Of a stretch of 64,000 nt of DNA, positions 18,726-29,772 are shown one piece after another. The number at the start of each line of letters is the position of its first letter. Within the stretch, counting starts at the first letter, position 1. Under the pieces are notes generated by a model. That model saw nothing but the letters and a program-made list of their open reading frames with translations. It made no database searches and was not told the origin of the DNA. The DNA is taken from NCBI RefSeq assembly GCF_000972785.3, contig NZ_CP011253.3, positions 4,402,001 to 4,466,000 on the forward strand, read 5' to 3'. The translations under genes and the position numbers were made by a program. The DNA is from Pandoraea oxalativorans (GTDB taxonomy: Bacteria > Pseudomonadota > Gammaproteobacteria > Burkholderiales > Burkholderiaceae).

Positions 18726-18893
18726 TCTTCGCCCGCGTGCGTCGGCGCCCAGCGCCTCGCGCGCGGCCCGCAGCCGTCTCTGGCACCTGCCCGGACGCCG
18801 CCCTTCGTGGCCCACAAGGTCGACAAGGCTCCGGCAACGTCACCGGCGCGCGCGCCCCACACCCGATACCCAAAATTCGATAGCGTTGCATCC

Positions 18894-21731
18894 ATGAGCG
18901 AAAAGAAAGCCCCGAGCAAATACCCCGTCAACCTGCTGGACACGCCGTTCCCGATGCGTGGCGACCTGCCCAAGCGCGAGCCGCTGTGGGTCAAGCAATG
19001 GCAGGAAAAGAAGATCTACGACAAGATCCGCGCAGCCAGCAAAGGCCGTCCGAAGTTCATCCTGCACGACGGCCCGCCGTATGCGAACGGCGACATCCAC
19101 ATCGGCCACGCGGTCAACAAGATCCTCAAGGACATGATCGTCAAGGCGCGCAGCCTTGCGGGCTTCGACGCCGCCTACGTGCCGGGCTGGGACTGCCACG
19201 GCATGCCCATCGAAATCCAGATCGAAAAGCAGTTCGGCAAGCACCTGCCGGTGCGCGAAGTGCAGGAAAAGGCGCGCGCCTACGCTGCGGTGCAGATCGA
19301 GCGCCAGAAGGCGGACTTCGAGCGTCTGGGCGTGCTCGGCGACTGGGACAATCCGTACAAGACCATGAACTTCGCGAACGAAGCCGGTGAGCTTCGTGCG
19401 CTCGCGCAGATCCTGCAGAACGGCTATGTGTATCGCGGTCTGAAGCCGGTGAACTGGTGCTTCGACTGCGGCTCGGCGCTGGCCGAAGCGGAAGTCGAGT
19501 ACAAGGACAAGACCGATCTGGCCATCGACGTGGGCTTCGGCTTCGCCGAACCGGAAAAGGTCGCCAAGGCCTTCGGTCTGCCGAAGCTGCCGCGCGAAGA
19601 GGGCTACATCGTCATCTGGACGACGACCCCGTGGACCATCCCGTCGAACCAGGCGCTCAACGTTCATCCGGAAGTCGAGTACGCCCTCGTTTCGACCGAA
19701 CGCGGCCTGCTGATCCTGGCGACCGATCGCGTCGAGGAATGCCTGAAGACGTACGGCCTGCACGGCGAGATCGTCGCGCGCACCCTGGGCGAGGCGCTCT
19801 CGCTGATCCGCTTCCGTCACCCGCTCGCCACCGCCGACAACGGTTACGACCGCACCTCGCCGGTCTACCTCGGCGACTACGTGACGACCGATACCGGCAC
19901 CGGTATCGTCCACTCGGCCCCGGCCTACGGTGTGGAAGACTTCGTGTCGTGCAAGGCGCACGGCATGGTGGACGCCGACATCCGCATGCCGGTGCTGGGC
20001 GACGGCCGCTATCAGGACAGCCTGCCGCTGTTCGGCGGTCAGTCGATCTGGGACGCCAACCCGCAGATCGTCGACGCGCTGCGCGACGCGGGCACGCTGT
20101 TCCATTCGTTCAAGTACACGCACAGCTACATGCACTGCTGGCGTCACAAGTCGCCGATCATCTATCGCGCGACGAATCAGTGGTTTGCGGGCATGGACGT
20201 GAAGCCGGTCGACGGCGCACCGGGCAACGGCCAGACGCTGCGCGAGATCGCGCTCGCCGGTATCGAAGCGACGGAGTTCTTCCCGTCGTGGGGTAAGCAA
20301 CGCCTGCACAACATGATCGCGCACCGCCCGGACTGGACGCTCTCGCGTCAGCGCCAATGGGGCGTGCCGATGGCGTTCTTCGTGCACAAGGAAACCGGTG
20401 CCCTGCACCCGCGCACCCCGGAACTGCTCGAAGCCGTGGCCAAGCGCGTGGAAACCGAAGGCATCGAAGCCTGGCAGACGCTCGACCCGGTCGAGCTGCT
20501 CGGCGACGAGGCCAAGGATTACGTGAAGAACCGCGACACGCTCGACGTGTGGTTCGACTCGGGCACCACGCACTGGCACGTGCTGCGTGGCTCGCATGCG
20601 CATGAGCTGGGCTTCCCGGCCGATCTGTATCTCGAAGGCTCGGACCAGCATCGCGGCTGGTTCCATTCGTCGCTGCTGACCGCGTCGATGCTCGACGGCC
20701 GTCCGCCCTACAAGGCGCTGCTCACGCACGGCTTCACCGTCGACGGTCAGGGCCGCAAGATGTCGAAGTCGATCGGCAACACCATCGTGCCGCAGGAAGT
20801 TGCCGACAAGCTTGGCGCTGAAATCATCCGACTGTGGGTGGCCTCGACCGACTACTCGGGCGAGTTGTCTATCTCGGACGAGATCCTTAAGCGCGTGACG
20901 GAAGGCTATCGCCGCATCCGTAACACGCTGCGCTTCCTGCTCTCGAACCTGGCCGACTACGACCACGCGAAGCACGCGATGCCGGCGGATCAATGGCTGG
21001 AAATCGACCGTTACGCCGTGGCGCTGGCGCAATCGCTGCAAACCGAAGTGCTCGGCCACTACGACCGTTACGAGTTCCACCCGGTCGTATCCAAGCTCCA
21101 GACGTTCTGCTCCGAAGACCTCGGCGGCTTCTACCTCGACATCCTCAAGGATCGTCTGTACACCAGCGCGCCGGACGCCCCGGCACGCCGCGCCGCGCAG
21201 AACGCGCTGTATCACATCACGCACGGCCTGCTGAAGCTCATGGCGCCGTTCCTGTCGTTCACGGCGGAAGAAGCGTGGCAGGTGTTCCAGCCGGGCAACG
21301 ACACGATCTTCACCGAGACGTACTACGCCTATCCGGAAGTCGCGGAAGGCTCGCGTCTGCTCGAGAAGTGGCATCTGCTGCGCACGGTGCGCGGCGACGT
21401 CACCAAGGCGCTCGAAGAAGCGCGCGCCGCCGAGCAGATCGGCTCGTCGCTGCAAGCCGAAGTGGACGTACGCGTCGCGGGTCGCAAATACGACGTGCTG
21501 GCCAGCCTTGGCGACGACCTGCGTTTCGTGCTGATCACGTCGGCCGCGAAGGTCTCGCAAGTCGCATCGGAAGCCGAGGAAGGCGTGGTCGTCACGCCGT
21601 CGACGCATCAGAAGTGCGAGCGCTGCTGGCACTATCGTGAAGACGTCGGCACAGACGCTGCTCACCCCACCCTTTGCGGACGTTGCGTGTCGAATCTCTT
21701 CGGCAGCGGCGAACACCGGAGCGCGGCATAA
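18894..21731 (+). CDS. ileS: Isoleucyl-tRNA synthetase
   Basis: The protein is 945 residues from the ATG at 18894; an upstream in-frame extension is poorly supported. Class I motifs are visible: HIGH at 69-72 and KMSKS at about 622-626. The editing domain lies between them ([13 protein letters not shown]). A C-terminal zinc site CERCWHY...CGRC is of the eubacterial type sensitive to mupirocin. It charges tRNA-Ile. The stop TAA overlaps the lspA ATG (TAATG). A reading frame of 965 codons on the opposite strand is a composition shadow. Confidence 0.99.
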   Translation: MSEKKAPSKYPVNLLDTPFPMRGDLPKREPLWVKQWQEKKIYDKIRAASKGRPKFILHDGPPYANGDIHIGHAVNKILKDMIVKARSLAGFDAAYVPGWDCHGMPIEIQIEKQFGKHLPVREVQEKARAYAAVQIERQKADFERLGVLGDWDNPYKTMNFANEAGELRALAQILQNGYVYRGLKPVNWCFDCGSALAEAEVEYKDKTDLAIDVGFGFAEPEKVAKAFGLPKLPREEGYIVIWTTTPWTIPSNQALNVHPEVEYALVSTERGLLILATDRVEECLKTYGLHGEIVARTLGEALSLIRFRHPLATADNGYDRTSPVYLGDYVTTDTGTGIVHSAPAYGVEDFVSCKAHGMVDADIRMPVLGDGRYQDSLPLFGGQSIWDANPQIVDALRDAGTLFHSFKYTHSYMHCWRHKSPIIYRATNQWFAGMDVKPVDGAPGNGQTLREIALAGIEATEFFPSWGKQRLHNMIAHRPDWTLSRQRQWGVPMAFFVHKETGALHPRTPELLEAVAKRVETEGIEAWQTLDPVELLGDEAKDYVKNRDTLDVWFDSGTTHWHVLRGSHAHELGFPADLYLEGSDQHRGWFHSSLLTASMLDGRPPYKALLTHGFTVDGQGRKMSKSIGNTIVPQEVADKLGAEIIRLWVASTDYSGELSISDEILKRVTEGYRRIRNTLRFLLSNLADYDHAKHAMPADQWLEIDRYAVALAQSLQTEVLGHYDRYEFHPVVSKLQTFCSEDLGGFYLDILKDRLYTSAPDAPARRAAQNALYHITHGLLKLMAPFLSFTAEEAWQVFQPGNDTIFTETYYAYPEVAEGSRLLEKWHLLRTVRGDVTKALEEARAAEQIGSSLQAEVDVRVAGRKYDVLASLGDDLRFVLITSAAKVSQVASEAEEGVVVTPSTHQKCERCWHYREDVGTDAAHPTLCGRCVSNLFGSGEHRSAA

Positions 21732-22273
21732 TGGCAAGCAAAGCAGGCGCCCGCACGGGCGCGAAGCGTGGTGGTGGCAGCAGCGCCCGCAGCGGTGCGT
21801 CCCTCGGACTGGCGCCCTGGCTGGGCATCGCGGTCATCGCGATCCTGATCGATCAGGTCACCAAGCTCACGATTCTGAAGACGTTCCAGTACGGCGAATT
21901 CCGCCCGCTGACCTCGTTCTTCAATCTCGTGCTGGTGTACAACAAGGGCGCAGCGTTCAACTTCCTGGCGGCCGCCGGCGGCTGGCAACGCTGGTTCTTC
22001 ACGCTGCTCGGCATCGTGGCGGCGACGGTCATCGTGGTGTTGCTCAAGCGTCATAACGGTCAGAAGATGTTCTGCCTGTCGCTGTCGCTGATTCTCGGTG
22101 GCGCGCTGGGCAATGTGATCGATCGGGTGGTCTACGGCCATGTGATCGACTTTCTGGACTTTCACGTCGGTGGCTGGCATTGGCCCGCGTTCAACGTGGC
22201 CGACTCGGCCATTTGCGTTGGTGCGGTGCTGCTGGTGATCGACGAGTTGCGACGCGTGCGGCGCGGCAAGTAG
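21731..22273 (+). CDS. lspA: Lipoprotein signal peptidase II
   Basis: The protein is 180 residues from the ATG that overlaps the ileS stop. It has a polar Gly/Ala/Arg-rich N-terminus of about 28 residues, longer than in E. coli, then four membrane helices. The two catalytic aspartates are in [10 protein letters not shown] and FNVADSAI. It cleaves signal peptides of prolipoproteins in the inner membrane, for example the LivK-type lipoprotein encoded in this window. Coupling to ileS is widespread in proteobacteria. Confidence 0.98.
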   Translation: MASKAGARTGAKRGGGSSARSGASLGLAPWLGIAVIAILIDQVTKLTILKTFQYGEFRPLTSFFNLVLVYNKGAAFNFLAAAGGWQRWFFTLLGIVAATVIVVLLKRHNGQKMFCLSLSLILGGALGNVIDRVVYGHVIDFLDFHVGGWHWPAFNVADSAICVGAVLLVIDELRRVRRGK

Positions 22274-22409
22274 CGCAGCACAACGGGGCCGCAGCGATCT
22301 GCGGCACGATGCGTCCACGGCGTGCAGCCGGTGCGACGGACCGGTCGGCAGCAAACACCGTCGCGGCGCCCTGGAGGCGCCGCGCGGCACTTTGGAGGAG
22401 GCATTTCCT

Positions 22410-23621
22410 ATGGAACGTGGTGAACTGGCTGGCAAGACCATCGTGCTCGGCCTGACGGGCGGCATCGCCTGCTACAAGTCGGCAGAACTCACGCGGCTGC
22501 TCATCAAGGCCGGTGCCACGGTGCAGGTCGTGATGACCGAGGCCGCCACACAATTCATCACCCCGCTCACGATGCAGGCGCTCTCGGGCCGCCCGGTGTT
22601 CACCAGTCAATGGGACAACCGCATCGACAACAACATGGCGCACATCGACCTCTCGCGTGAGGCCGACGCCATTCTCATCGCCCCCGCCTCGACCGACTTC
22701 CTCGCCAAGCTCGCACACGGCATGGCCGACGATCTGCTCTCGACATTGTGTGTGGCGCGCGATTGCCCGCTACTGGTCGCGCCTGCGATGAACCGTCAGA
22801 TGTGGGCCAATCCGGCCACGCAACGCAACGCAGCGACGCTGCGCGGCGATGGCATCGCGATTCTTGGCCCGGGCAGCGGTGATCAGGCCTGCGGCGAAAT
22901 CGGCGACGGGCGCATGCTCGAACCGGAAGACCTGTACGAAGCACTCGCTGGCTTCTTCCAGCCGAAACGCCTGGCGGGACGTCGCGTGCTCATCACCGCG
23001 GGCCCGACCTTCGAGCCGATCGATCCGGTGCGCGGACTCACGAATCGCTCCAGCGGCAAGATGGGTTTCGCTCTCGCACGCGCGGCCGCACAGGCCGGTG
23101 CGGATGTGCATCTGGTCGCCGGACCGACTTCGCTGGCGACGCCCTACGGCGTGACGCGCAGCAACGTCCAGACCGCGCAACAGATGTACGACGCCGTGAT
23201 GGCCGACGTCTCGCGTAACGACATCTTCATCGCGGTGGCCGCCGTGGCCGACTGGCGCGTGCGCGACGTCGCGCACGACAAGATCAAGAAGACGGGCGAC
23301 GCCGACGTCCCGACGCTCGAATTCGTGCAGAACCCGGATATTCTCGCCGCCGTGGCGCAACTGCCGAAGCCGCCGTTTTGCGTAGGCTTCGCGGCCGAGT
23401 CGGGCGATCTCGAAAAGCACGGTGCACAAAAGCGTCAGCGCAAACAGGTGCCGTTGCTCGTGGGCAATCTCGGCCCGGCCACGTTCGGGCAGGACGACAA
23501 CGAAGTCATTCTCTTCGACGAAGCGGGACAGAAGCGTTTGCCGCGCGCCGACAAGCAGGCGCTCGCCCGCAGCCTGATCATCGAAATCGCCGCACGGCTA
23601 CCGTCGCGCACGCCCGGCTGA
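22410..23621 (+). CDS. coaBC: Bifunctional phosphopantothenoylcysteine decarboxylase/synthetase CoaBC
   Basis: The protein is 403 residues. The ATG at 22410 has a strong GGAGGAG site at 22394-22400. The N-terminal CoaC flavoprotein has [11 protein letters not shown], the APAMNRQMW motif and the reductive Cys in [13 protein letters not shown]. The CoaB part has AAVADWR and KIKK. It makes 4'-phosphopantetheine from phosphopantothenate and cysteine for coenzyme A. In most relatives dut follows directly; here a permease and a monooxygenase gene lie between. Confidence 0.98.
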   Translation: MERGELAGKTIVLGLTGGIACYKSAELTRLLIKAGATVQVVMTEAATQFITPLTMQALSGRPVFTSQWDNRIDNNMAHIDLSREADAILIAPASTDFLAKLAHGMADDLLSTLCVARDCPLLVAPAMNRQMWANPATQRNAATLRGDGIAILGPGSGDQACGEIGDGRMLEPEDLYEALAGFFQPKRLAGRRVLITAGPTFEPIDPVRGLTNRSSGKMGFALARAAAQAGADVHLVAGPTSLATPYGVTRSNVQTAQQMYDAVMADVSRNDIFIAVAAVADWRVRDVAHDKIKKTGDADVPTLEFVQNPDILAAVAQLPKPPFCVGFAAESGDLEKHGAQKRQRKQVPLLVGNLGPATFGQDDNEVILFDEAGQKRLPRADKQALARSLIIEIAARLPSRTPG

Positions 23622-23629
23622 GGGGCTCA

Positions 23630-23674
23630 ATGGGTGGAATGGGTGGAATGGGCGGAATGGGCGGAATGCGCTGA
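23630..23674. repeat. 9-bp tandem array after coaBC
   Basis: Four units of ATGGGYGGA (23630-23665) end in ATGCGCTGA, starting 9 bases after the coaBC stop. Read on the plus strand it would encode a 14-residue Met-Gly-Gly repeat peptide, but no ribosome site supports that. It is one of several 9-bp arrays in this window. Confidence 0.85.
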
Positions 23675-23884
23675 CGGCCGTGACGATCCGCTCGCTCGCC
23701 GCCACCCGCTGCGGCGGTGCCGCCCGCCCTAATACCCCTACAGCCAGTCCGTCTGTCATTGTCGTTGTCCGGCGACGCTGACAGACTGACAGGCGCGGCG
23801 GCGACCGGCAGTGACATTACGCGCCCCACGACCCGCCGCGATCGGTACCCGGCCCTGCGGGCCATCGCACACGATAACAATCAA

Positions 23885-25105
23885 ATGACACAACCTCCTA
23901 CCCCCGCGCGGCCACACGTCAGTGTCTACGGGACACTGAGCATGCTCGCCGCGATCATGTTCTTCGGTTTCATGACCATCGGCATGCCGCTGCCCGTGCT
24001 GCCGGTGTACGTCCACGAAACGCTGGGCTTCGGCTCGTTCGTGGTCGGCGTGACGATCGGCATCCAGTCGGTCGTCACCCTCCTGCTGCGCTCCTATGCC
24101 GGACGCACCGTCGACACGCGCGGTCCGCGCAACGCCGTGCTGACCGGCCTGTGCGGCTGCGCGGCAGCCGGTGTGCTGTACCTCGTCGCGTCGATGATGC
24201 CGACCCCTTCGCTGGCGCTGGGCGTGCTGCTCGCGGGACGCGTCGTGCTCGGCTTCGGCGAAAGCCTGCTGCTCACGGGCGGCATGTCGTGGGGCATCGG
24301 CCTGCTCGGCGCCGCGCACGCGAGCAAAGCGATTTCGTGGCAAGGCGTGTCGATGTACACCGCGCTCGCCGTGGGGGCACCATTTGGTGCGTATTTGCTG
24401 CAAGCGGCGGGCTTCACCGTCGTGTCGCTGGTCAACATCGGCCTGCCTGCCGTGGCGTTCGCCATTGCACTGCATCTGCCCGCCGCAGCACCGGTCGGCG
24501 GTACCCGCCTGCCGTTTTTCAAGGTGGTCGGGCTCGTGTGGCGTCCGGGTCTCGCGATGACGCTCGGCAGCATCGGCTACGCCGTCATCGCCGCCTTCAT
24601 CACCCTGTTTTACGCGAGCCACGGCTGGTCGGGCGCAGCGTTCGCACTCACGCTCTACAGCGGCACGTTCATTGCGATGCGGATTCTGCTCTCGCACACA
24701 GTCGACCGTTTCGGCGGGCGCCGCGTCGCCATGTGCTCGCTCGTCTTCAGCGCCATCGGTCAGTTCCTGCTGTGGGGCGCGGTCAATCCGCATATGGCGC
24801 TCGCGGGCGCAGCGCTCACCGGGATTGGCTTCTCGCTGGTGTTTCCGGCACTCGGGGTGGAGGCATTACGTTCGGTGCCGCCGCAGAACCGGGGCGCGGC
24901 GCTGGCCGCATACTCGGCGTTCTTCGATCTCGCGCTCGGTTTGATCGGACCGATGGCCGGTCTCGTTGCCAACTTCTTCGGCTACGCCTCGATCTTCCTT
25001 TGCGGTGCCATTGGCGGCATCGTCGCGATTCTGATGATTGCGCGCCTGCCGCACGCAGGCCCTGGTATCGCCCCGGCGGATTCGTCCGCTGGCAGCGGTC
25101 ACTGA
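23885..25105 (+). CDS. MFS permease of the YhhS/YfcJ family
   Basis: The protein is 406 residues with twelve predicted membrane helices. The start at 23885 follows the pattern of the family: a short polar leader, then SMLAAIMFFGFMTIGMPLPVLP. Family features are the RSYAGRTVDTRGPR loop between helices 2 and 3, the LGFGESLLLTGGMSWGIGLLG segment and PALGVEALRSVPPQNRGAAL in the second half. These match uncharacterised E. coli YhhS and YfcJ drug/sugar efflux-type permeases. The substrate is unknown. It is followed after 17 bases by a flavin monooxygenase gene and may form a two-gene unit with it. Confidence 0.85.
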   Translation: MTQPPTPARPHVSVYGTLSMLAAIMFFGFMTIGMPLPVLPVYVHETLGFGSFVVGVTIGIQSVVTLLLRSYAGRTVDTRGPRNAVLTGLCGCAAAGVLYLVASMMPTPSLALGVLLAGRVVLGFGESLLLTGGMSWGIGLLGAAHASKAISWQGVSMYTALAVGAPFGAYLLQAAGFTVVSLVNIGLPAVAFAIALHLPAAAPVGGTRLPFFKVVGLVWRPGLAMTLGSIGYAVIAAFITLFYASHGWSGAAFALTLYSGTFIAMRILLSHTVDRFGGRRVAMCSLVFSAIGQFLLWGAVNPHMALAGAALTGIGFSLVFPALGVEALRSVPPQNRGAALAAYSAFFDLALGLIGPMAGLVANFFGYASIFLCGAIGGIVAILMIARLPHAGPGIAPADSSAGSGH

Positions 25106-25122
25106 TCGGGAGCGACCCACTC

Positions 25123-26154
25123 ATGACGCAACCCGCTGCACGTCTCAAACTGTCGGTGCTCGACCAGACACCGGTCATTCACGGCCACAGTGTGGCCGAC
25201 GCTATCGCCGCCACCGTCGAACTGGCGCAAGCCGCCGACGATCTCGGCTACACGCGCTACTGGTGCGCAGAGCACCACGGACTACGCGGCGTGGCCAACC
25301 CCGCGCCGGAAGTCATGATCGCCCGGCTGGCGAGCGTGACGAAGCGTCTGCGCGTGGGCTCGGGCGGCGTGATGCTGCCCTACTACAGCCCGTTCAAACT
25401 GGCCGAGCAATTTCTGATGCTCGAAGCCCTGTTTCCGAATCGCATCGACCTCGGGGTCGGTCGCGCGCCGGGCGGCGACATGCGCACCGCACGCGCCGTC
25501 GCCAAGGGTCCGTACGACGCAGGCGAACACTTCCCGCAACAAGTCGCCGAACTGGCGGGACTCTTCGGCGACACGCTGGCCGACGATCACCCATACCGTG
25601 GCGTGCTCTTGCAACCGGCCGTAGAAACGCGCCCCGAGTTGTGGGTACTCGGCTCCAGCGAGTTCGGCGGATTGCTCGCCGCACAACTCGGCCTGCGCTA
25701 CTGCTTCGCGCACTTCATCAACGCGCATTACGGCCATCGCGTGACACAAGCCTATCGCGAGCGCTTCACGCCGGGCCAGCTCGACAAGCCCTACTGCTCG
25801 GTCGCGTTGTTCATCATCTGCGCGGATACGGATGCGCAAGCGCAGGCGCTGGAAGCGGGCGTGGATTTGCGGCGCGTGCAGATGGCGTACGGCATGAACG
25901 AACCGATCCCCAGCCTCGATCAGGGCGCGCAGGCCAAGCTGCAATACCGGGAGCGGGAACTGTCCGTGATCGCCCGGGAGAAGCCGCGTAGTATCATCGG
26001 CACCCCGGAGCGCGTGACCGAGCGTGTGCTTGAATTGCAGGAGCAGTTCGAGGCCGACGAGATCACCGTGCTGACGGTCGCCGGCAGCTATCGCGCTCGT
26101 CTACGTTCGCACGAACTGCTGGCGCAGGCGTTTTCGCTGCGTGCCGATGACTGA
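25123..26154 (+). CDS. LLM-class flavin-dependent oxidoreductase (luciferase-like)
   Basis: The protein is 343 residues from the ATG at 25123; the frame is open far upstream, but that is antiphase to the permease gene. The luciferase-like barrel shows SVLDQTPVIHGHS, RYWCAEHH, RVGSGGVMLPYYSPFKLAEQ and RIDLGVGRAPGGD, typical of the group of single-component FMNH2-dependent LLM enzymes with the MsnO8-like signature. It probably oxidises a small organic molecule using reduced flavin; the substrate is unknown. It lies between an MFS gene and dut, interrupting the usual coaBC-dut neighbourhood. Confidence 0.88.
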   Translation: MTQPAARLKLSVLDQTPVIHGHSVADAIAATVELAQAADDLGYTRYWCAEHHGLRGVANPAPEVMIARLASVTKRLRVGSGGVMLPYYSPFKLAEQFLMLEALFPNRIDLGVGRAPGGDMRTARAVAKGPYDAGEHFPQQVAELAGLFGDTLADDHPYRGVLLQPAVETRPELWVLGSSEFGGLLAAQLGLRYCFAHFINAHYGHRVTQAYRERFTPGQLDKPYCSVALFIICADTDAQAQALEAGVDLRRVQMAYGMNEPIPSLDQGAQAKLQYRERELSVIAREKPRSIIGTPERVTERVLELQEQFEADEITVLTVAGSYRARLRSHELLAQAFSLRADD

Positions 26155-26228
26155 TCGGACCTGACGATGTGCGCCGCCCGCGCCTCGAAATTTTTTGACT
26201 CACTCGCCTTAACTCACCGCCATACGCC

Positions 26229-26675
26229 ATGAAACTCGACGTCAAGATCCTCGACGAACGCCTGCGCTCGCAGTTGCCCGCCTACGCCACGCCAGGCAGC
26301 GCCGGCCTCGATTTGCGTGCGTGCCTTGACGCACCCATGACCATCGCCCCGGGCCAGACCGTGCTTGTGCCGACGGGGCTGGCCGTCCATCTGGCGGATC
26401 CGGGCTACGCCGCCCTGATTCTGCCGCGCTCCGGTCTCGGCCATAAACACGGCATCGTGCTGGGCAATCTGGTCGGCCTGATCGATTCGGACTATCAGGG
26501 CCAGTTGATGGTCTCGACGTGGAATCGCGGCAACGAACCGTTCGTGCTGAACCCGTTCGAGCGTCTGGCACAACTGGTGATCGTGCCCGTCGTGCAAGCG
26601 GAGTTCAATATCGTCGACGAATTCCCGGAAAGCGATCGCGGCGCTGGCGGCTTCGGCAGTACCGGCAAGCAGTAA
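26229..26675 (+). CDS. dut: Deoxyuridine 5'-triphosphate nucleotidohydrolase
   Basis: The protein is 148 residues, and all five dUTPase motifs are visible: [36 protein letters not shown] (catalytic Asp), RLAQLVIVP and the P-loop-like GAGGFGSTG at the C-terminus. It hydrolyses dUTP to dUMP, keeping uracil out of DNA and feeding dTMP synthesis. It is a trimeric cytoplasmic enzyme. It faces clpA across a strong bidirectional hairpin. Confidence 0.98.
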   Translation: MKLDVKILDERLRSQLPAYATPGSAGLDLRACLDAPMTIAPGQTVLVPTGLAVHLADPGYAALILPRSGLGHKHGIVLGNLVGLIDSDYQGQLMVSTWNRGNEPFVLNPFERLAQLVIVPVVQAEFNIVDEFPESDRGAGGFGSTGKQ

Positions 26676-26729
26676 CGACCGTTGTCACTTGTCCGCACGT
26701 CACACGGGCGACGGGCAACAGGACGGACA

Positions 26730-26764
26730 AAAGAAAAGCGCCGCATTTCGCGGCGCTTTTCTTT
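26730..26764. terminator. Bidirectional terminator between dut and clpA
   Basis: A perfect 15-bp stem: AAAGAAAAGCGCCGC (26730-26744) and GCGGCGCTTTTCTTT (26750-26764), with an ATTTC loop. A/T-rich arm ends give a U-tract in both directions, which fits its position between convergent genes. Confidence 0.9.
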
Positions 26765-26782
26765 GCGACAGTGCCTGGTCGA

Positions 26783-29080
26783 TTACTCGACTTCGGCAGC
26801 TTCCGGCTGAGCCTTGGTATTGCCGTCCTCCGGGAAGGACAGTTGCACCTGATCGTTCTCGTCGAGATCGACAGTCACACGGCCCCCGCTCGTCAGACGC
26901 CCGAACAGCAACTCGTCCGCCAGCGCGCGACGAATCGTGTCCTGAATCAGACGCTGCATCGGCCGCGCGCCCATGAGCGGATCGAAGCCCTTCTTCGAAA
27001 GATACGTGCGCAGCTTGTCCGTGAAGACAACCTCGACCTTCTTCTCGTGCAACTGGTCTTCCAGCTGGATGAGGAACTTGTCGACCACGCGCAGGATGAT
27101 CTGCTCGTCGAGCGGCTTGAAGCTGATGATCGAATCGAGTCGGTTGCGGAACTCCGGCGTGAACATGCGCTTGATGTCGGCCATCTCGTCGCCGGCCTGA
27201 CGCTCGTTCGTGAAGCCGATGCTCGCACGGTTGATCGTCTCGGCCCCCGCGTTCGTCGTCATGATGATGATGACGTTGCGGAAGTCGGCCTTGCGACCGT
27301 TGTTGTCCGTCAGCGTGCCGTGGTCCATGACCTGAAGCAGCACGTTGAAGATGTCCGGATGCGCCTTCTCGATTTCATCGAGCAGCAGCACGCAATGCGG
27401 CTTCTTCGTGACGGCTTCCGTCAGCAAACCGCCTTGATCGAAGCCCACATAGCCCGGCGGCGCGCCAATCAGACGGCTCACCGCGTGGCGTTCCATGTAC
27501 TCCGACATGTCGAAGCGGATCAGCTCGATGCCCAGCGTGAACGCGAGTTGCTTGGCCACTTCGGTCTTGCCGACACCGGTCGGGCCCGAGAACAGGAACG
27601 CACCGATCGGCTTGTCCGTCTTGCCCAGCCCGGCGCGCGACATCTTGATCGCCGCGGACAGGGCGTCGATGGCAGGGTCCTGGCCGAACACCACGCTCTT
27701 CAGATCGCGATCGAGCGTCTGAAGCTTGCCGCGGTCGTCTGCCGACACGCTTTGCGCCGGAATCCGCGCAATCTTCGAGACGATTTCCTCGATCTCACCC
27801 TTGCCGATGGTCTTCTTCTGCTTCGACTTCGGCAGGATCCGCTGCGCAGCGCCTGCTTCGTCGATCACGTCGATGGCCTTGTCCGGCAGGTGACGGTCGG
27901 TAATGAACTTGGCCGACAACTCGGCGGCGGCCGACAGTGCGCTCGACGAATACTTCACGCCGTGGTGCTCTTCGAAACGCGACTTCAGGCCGCGCAGAAT
28001 CTGCACCGTCTGCTCGACGGTCGGCTCGTTCACGTCGATCTTCTGGAAACGACGCGACAGCGCAGCGTCCTTTTCGAAGATGCCGCGATACTCGGTAAAG
28101 GTCGTGGCGCCAATGCACTTGAGCTGGCCCGAAGAGAGCGCAGGCTTGAGCAGGTTCGACGCGTCGAGCGTGCCGCCCGACGCAGCGCCTGCGCCGATCA
28201 GCGTATGAATTTCGTCGATGAACAGGATCGCGTTGCTGCGCTCCTTGAGTTCCTTGAGCACCGCCTTCAGACGTTGCTCGAAGTCACCGCGATACTTCGT
28301 GCCGGCGAGCAGCGCGCCCATGTCCAGCGAGTAGACGGTGGCGTCCTGCAGAATCTCGGGCACTTCGCCGCGCGTGACGCGCCAGGCGAGGCCTTCGGCA
28401 ATCGCCGTCTTGCCCACACCGGCTTCACCCACGAGCAGCGGATTGTTCTTGCGACGGCGGCACAGCACCTGCACCACGCGCTCGACTTCCGATTCCCGGC
28501 CGATGAGCGGATCGATCTTGCCGTCGCGCGCCATCTGATTCAGGTTCTGGGTGTACTGAGCGAGCGGGCTTTCCTTGGCGTTGGCGCCCTCTTCCCCTTC
28601 GGCACTGCCTTCGCCAGCCTTGGCCGACTCGCCGGACGCGCCGGTCTTGGTAATGCCGTGGGAGATAAAGTTGACGACGTCCAGACGCGTCACCCCCTGC
28701 TGTTGCAGGTAGTAGACCGCGTGGGAGTCCTTCTCACCGAAAATGGCGACCAGCACATTCGCGCCCGTGACTTCCTTCTTGCCGTTGGAAGTGGACTGAA
28801 CGTGCATGATGGCACGTTGAATCACGCGCTGAAATCCGAGCGTGGGCTGTGTGTCGACCTCGTCGCTGCCCGGCACTGTCGGCGTGTTATCCGCGATGAA
28901 GTTGCGCAGGTTCTGTCGCAAATCGTCGAGATTAGCCGCACAGGCGCGCAAAACTTCGGCTGCGGTCGGGTTATCCAACAGGGCAAGCAACAGGTGCTCA
29001 ACCGTGATGAATTCGTGTCGTGCCTGGCGCGCTTCCATAAACGCCATGTGCAGGCTGACTTCCAATTCCTGGGCAATCAT
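26783..29080 (-). CDS. clpA: ATP-dependent Clp protease ATP-binding subunit ClpA
   Basis: The protein is 765 residues from the ATG at 29080, which has GGAGGA upstream. It has an N-domain (1-145), an acidic Gly/Ala/Glu linker (147-172), the first AAA+ module with Walker A GEAGVGKT (218-225) and the second with GPTGVGKT. It unfolds substrates for ClpP and receives N-degron substrates from ClpS. The start overlaps the clpS stop by 4 bases (ATGA), so adaptor and unfoldase are translated together. clpP is not in the window. Confidence 0.98.
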   Translation of the reverse strand: MIAQELEVSLHMAFMEARQARHEFITVEHLLLALLDNPTAAEVLRACAANLDDLRQNLRNFIADNTPTVPGSDEVDTQPTLGFQRVIQRAIMHVQSTSNGKKEVTGANVLVAIFGEKDSHAVYYLQQQGVTRLDVVNFISHGITKTGASGESAKAGEGSAEGEEGANAKESPLAQYTQNLNQMARDGKIDPLIGRESEVERVVQVLCRRRKNNPLLVGEAGVGKTAIAEGLAWRVTRGEVPEILQDATVYSLDMGALLAGTKYRGDFEQRLKAVLKELKERSNAILFIDEIHTLIGAGAASGGTLDASNLLKPALSSGQLKCIGATTFTEYRGIFEKDAALSRRFQKIDVNEPTVEQTVQILRGLKSRFEEHHGVKYSSSALSAAAELSAKFITDRHLPDKAIDVIDEAGAAQRILPKSKQKKTIGKGEIEEIVSKIARIPAQSVSADDRGKLQTLDRDLKSVVFGQDPAIDALSAAIKMSRAGLGKTDKPIGAFLFSGPTGVGKTEVAKQLAFTLGIELIRFDMSEYMERHAVSRLIGAPPGYVGFDQGGLLTEAVTKKPHCVLLLDEIEKAHPDIFNVLLQVMDHGTLTDNNGRKADFRNVIIIMTTNAGAETINRASIGFTNERQAGDEMADIKRMFTPEFRNRLDSIISFKPLDEQIILRVVDKFLIQLEDQLHEKKVEVVFTDKLRTYLSKKGFDPLMGARPMQRLIQDTIRRALADELLFGRLTSGGRVTVDLDENDQVQLSFPEDGNTKAQPEAAEVE

Positions 29081-29391
29081 GCTTCCTCCATCACGCACTG
29101 CAGCGGGTGCCCGGACTGCCTTGCATGGCTAACAACTTGCTCAACTTTGGTCGCCGCGACGTCGCGCGTAAAGACCCCACAAACTCCCCTGCCCTCGCGG
29201 TGAACCTTGAGCATGATCTGCGTGGCAGATTCCCGGTCCTTATTAAAATATTCCTGAATGACCATCACCACGAACTCCATCGGGGTGAAATCGTCGTTCA
29301 ACAGTACCACCTTGTACATGGACGGCGGCTTGAGCTGTTGCTCTTGCCGCTCCTGTACGGTGTCGTCATGCGTTGTCGGTAAGGTTGCCAT
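29077..29391 (-). CDS. clpS: ClpS adaptor protein
   Basis: The protein is 104 residues. After a polar 20-residue tail it has the core [17 protein letters not shown], which holds the Asn-Asp-Asp that binds N-terminal residues, and the helix [20 protein letters not shown]. It delivers N-end-rule substrates to ClpAP. It is directly upstream of clpA with a 4-base overlap. The upstream region shared with cspA holds its promoter. Confidence 0.98.
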   Translation of the reverse strand: MATLPTTHDDTVQERQEQQLKPPSMYKVVLLNDDFTPMEFVVMVIQEYFNKDRESATQIMLKVHREGRGVCGVFTRDVAATKVEQVVSHARQSGHPLQCVMEEA

Positions 29392-29656
29392 ACGTGGATT
29401 CTAAACAACTCTCGGGTGCAGGAAGCCATCGGATCCCCAATGCCGCCTGCCGTCCGGTCGTCCACCGGCATGCCAACACTCGTCGATCAGCGCGTGCGTT
29501 GTCCAGCAAGGCGCTGCAGCCCCGACCACCGGGGGTGCCACACCCATATGAGTCAGCTTAACCCAAATTTCAAGGGCGTGTCTCCGCACGTCTTATACCC
29601 TCCAAGATATAAGGGTAAAACCTGATCGAACGTAACTTCTATCGTTCAAAAAGGGC

Positions 29657-29686
29657 TTGACACTATTGGTAGTTAGCGAAAACAAT
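29657..29686 (+). promoter_or_regulatory. Candidate cspA promoter
   Basis: A perfect -35 hexamer TTGACA (29657-29662) is followed after 18 bases by AACAAT (29681-29686). A start near 29693 would give a leader of about 140 bases. The -10 box is weak, so TATAAG near 29706 cannot be ruled out. Confidence 0.45.
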
Positions 29687-29749
29687 CGAACTGGCGCTTT
29701 TCCTCTATAAGTGGTTTAAAAGAAAAGATGCCTGGGTGAGCCTAAGAAG

Positions 29750-29772
29750 CCGCCGCCAGCCGGCGGGTTTTT
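29750..29772 (+). terminator. Terminator-like hairpin in the cspA leader
   Basis: CCGCCG (29750-29755) and CGGCGG (29761-29766) form a 6-bp stem with a 5-base loop, followed by GTTTTT. It lies 60 bases upstream of the cspA start, inside the probable leader, so it could be an attenuator or temperature-sensitive structure. Confidence 0.5.

Noticed and set aside
18840..21737. 965-codon minus-strand frame opposite ileS
   Set aside because: Composition shadow of ileS; the real gene has all synthetase motifs.
24151..25122. Long in-frame extension upstream of the LLM monooxygenase
   Set aside because: It overlaps the MFS permease in another frame. The conserved protein begins at 25123.
26519..29203. 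894-codon plus-strand frame opposite clpA
   Set aside because: Shadow of clpA; no domain is recognisable and the frame begins inside dut.
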